From Pseudorasbora parva (lineage: Eukaryota > Chordata > Actinopteri > Cypriniformes > Gobionidae): a DNA stretch of 64,000 bases. The translations under genes and the position numbers were made by a program. The notes below the pieces were generated by a model, which saw nothing but the letters and a program-made list of their open reading frames with translations, did not search any database and had not been told where the DNA came from. The stretch covers positions 21,462,995 through 21,526,994 of the forward strand of contig NC_090187.1 in the NCBI RefSeq assembly GCF_024679245.1, read 5' to 3'. Below are positions 62,527 to 64,000 of the stretch, one piece after another; the first letter of the stretch is position 1, and each line of letters opens with the position of its first letter.

Positions 62527-62673
62527 CCTTCTCAGACAAATGCCTCAGATTCTTCAATCTAAGAAGACACACAATCTCTGAGGAACTGAAGTCAGGCGCA
62601 CAGAACGTGAGCTTGACCCAGAATCCTCAGAGGGCGGCCTCAATCCGATTCGTCATCGTATCATCACAGAAGG
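62527..62673 (-). ncRNA. snord15: Box C/D snoRNA U15 (SNORD15), 3'-UTR intron copy
   Basis: The 147-nt sequence begins CCTTCTGTGATGATACG (terminal stem, then C box GTGATGA) and ends GAGGCATTTGTCTGAGAAGG, the highly conserved U15 3' part with D box CTGA and the stem partner GAAGG. Human U15 copies are also ~148 nt and lie in RPS3 introns. It directs 2'-O-methylation of 28S rRNA. Here it sits in the intron between the rps3 stop-codon exon and the 3'-UTR exon. Confidence 0.93.
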
Positions 62674-62716
62674 AAATGTGGCGGTCATTTGACTTAAATA
62701 CTGGGGTTACCCTTAC

Positions 62717-62926
62717 CCTTTTATGCGGTCGGCACTGGGGCTCCCTGTGGCATGACTGGGGCCTCGGCCTTGGCCCCGGCACCCTTCTGTTCGGATACTG
62801 GGGTGGTGGGGAGGACCTCTTCTTTAGGCTCCACGATGCTGACGTGGTCAGGCAGGGGCTTCTTGGGGCCGATCTTGCCGCTGGGATCCCAAGGAAGCAT
62901 GATTTTCACCTTGATTCCAAGCACAC
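62717..62926 (-). CDS. rps3: Ribosomal protein S3, C-terminal exon (partial gene)
   Basis: The minus-strand exon reads [20 protein letters not shown], then [20 protein letters not shown] and TTPVSEQKG, ending VPTA with TAA at 62723-62721. This is the RPS3 C-terminus (about 68 residues of ~245). The KH domain and the earlier exons lie beyond the right edge. The acceptor is ATATAG before 62926. The donor GTAAGGG comes 4 nt after the stop codon, so the stop lies at the very end of the exon. uS3 sits at the mRNA entry site of the 40S subunit and is also reported to have DNA-repair and NF-kB roles. Coordinates include the 4 UTR bases. Confidence 0.96.
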
Positions 62927-63040
62927 CTATATGAACATATCAGAATCAGAAAGATATGGTAAATATAAAAATGGGGTGGTATGCGGGTCGTTCTTTCTGG
63001 TCAAAGTTTTACACAAGTTTCAAAAAGCATGTACTCAGAA

Positions 63041-63124
63041 CCTTCTCAGACTAACGCCTCCAAATCACATTACTTACGAAAACTTACAAAACAACGCATT
63101 TCTGGTTCATTACGTCACTGAAGG
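63041..63124 (-). ncRNA. U15-like snoRNA, degenerate, in the next rps3 intron
   Basis: The minus strand runs from CCTTCAGTGACGTAATG to GGAGGCGTTAGTCTGAGAAG G: a CCTTC/GAAGG terminal stem, a D box CTGA and a U15-like 3' part (GAGGCrTTwGTCTGA). The C box is weak (GTGACGT instead of RTGATGA) and the length is only 84 nt, so it may be a decayed or truncated copy. Confidence 0.45.
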
Positions 63125-63289
63125 CAAGATAATTCAGTTCAGAGATTACATTTGGAACAAATGATTAGTTACTCAATATGTAAGACATTAGTGGTGCCAT
63201 ACTAAAGTGGTGCAAATGGTTTTAAATGGCAATAGATTCAAATTCAGATGCCATGGAACATGAAAATGTTCACCCTGGTCAAATCACCT

Positions 63290-63355
63290 TTATTAATATA
63301 GCACTTTTTACAAGACCAATTGTTTCATAGCAGCTTCACAGTGTTAACAGGAAAA
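63290..63355. repeat. Common teleost repeat fragment
   Basis: The stretch TTTATTAATATAGCACTTTT and AATTGTTTCATAGCAGCTTC, then ACAGTGTTAACAGGAAAAT, is a frequent interspersed repeat in cyprinid genomes. The family is not identified. Confidence 0.5.
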
Positions 63356-63974
63356 TGCAACAGAATATGAGTCGGCTGTACAGCCACTCTGGAGAAAACA
63401 GTGATGTTATCCAGCTAATTTCAATTATCATATAATGGCAATGTGAGCAGATCGGTAATATGGTTGAAATTTAAGTGTCCCCAACTGAGCAAGCCAAAGG
63501 CTACAGTGGCAAGGAACCAAAACTCCATCAGGACTTGTGTGAGGTTCTACCATCCTAAAAGTAAATGTTTCTTGTATTAAGACCCATTTTACACAAGGGG
63601 AAAAGTCTAAAATATTTAGTTTCAATAAAGTTGCATTACATCAACTCAATGCTGCACTGTTATAAACTATTTACGATTTAACCTAATCTACTTTACAATA
63701 ATTCCACTGACCCATAGTATAACAACTTGCTAAACATTTGAGATGTTAAAACTCAGTACTGATTAATTAGTTTGAAATATTCTTTGGATTTTTTTTGTTT
63801 GTATTTAGTTGCATAATATTTTTTACTTCGTACTGTTATAGTAATTGAGTTACTAAGTTAAATAACTTAGAAGTACACCATAGCAGGTTCTGTTATATAA
63901 AAATATAAACCGATAGGATATGGAAAGGGAAAAATGATCTGAACTCTAATGAAAAGACACTGACTGCCATCCAC

Positions 63975-64000
63975 CCTTCTCAGACAAATGCCTCGATGTC
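63975..64000 (-). ncRNA. snord15: SNORD15 second copy, cut by the right edge
   Basis: The minus strand reads GAGGCATTTGTCTGAGAAGG, identical to the 3' part of the copy at 62527-62673. The rest lies outside the window, in the same rps3 intron or a neighbouring one. Confidence 0.85.

Overview
This is a nuclear genomic window from a ray-finned fish, most likely a cyprinid. The evidence is multi-exon vertebrate genes with consensus GT-AG introns, a 5S-rRNA-derived SINE, Tc1, Harbinger, hAT-type, DIRS, gypsy and L2 copies in large number, and the usual teleost CA, GATA and GATG microsatellites. I cannot fix the species.

Layout. Positions 1-14.6 kb hold no host gene. They are a pile of dead mobile elements: a gypsy-like retrotransposon (1-3.3 kb), a Pif1-type helicase scrap, an internally deleted DIRS-like element with inverted terminal repeats (3.77-7.05 kb), and a PIF/Harbinger transposon with a transposase and a Myb-like second gene. 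The 3' part of the Harbinger copy plus the head of a MITE is present twice in perfect tandem (2,371 bp x 2, 8530-13271). From 15 kb on the window is genic, with the order clns1a(-), rsf1(-), aamdc(+), ints4(-), kctd14(-), rps3(-, C-terminal exon only). The clns1a-rsf1-aamdc-ints4-kctd14 order matches human 11q14, but there is no aqp11 between clns1a and rsf1, and rps3 sits where ndufc2 would be expected.

I resolved four genes to complete, phase-consistent coding sequences: clns1a (6 exons, 249 aa), rsf1 (16 exons, 1,300 aa), aamdc (3 coding exons, 122 aa) and ints4 (23 exons, 977 aa). kctd14 has two exons (241 aa). rsf1 and aamdc are head-to-head around 41.9-43.1 kb. aamdc and ints4 are tail-to-tail with 3' ends that nearly touch. 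The rps3 terminal region carries box C/D snoRNA U15 (SNORD15) copies: one inside a 3'-UTR intron, one cut by the right edge, and one degenerate relative.

Functionally these are housekeeping genes of RNA and chromatin biology: Sm-protein assembly (clns1a), ISWI remodelling (rsf1), the Integrator complex (ints4), the small ribosomal subunit (rps3) and rRNA methylation (SNORD15). Introns are loaded with MITEs, nested transposons and microsatellites. I found no convincing new biological system. The least explained sequence is an internally modular repeat of about 2 kb at 34.0-36.1 kb in an rsf1 intron.
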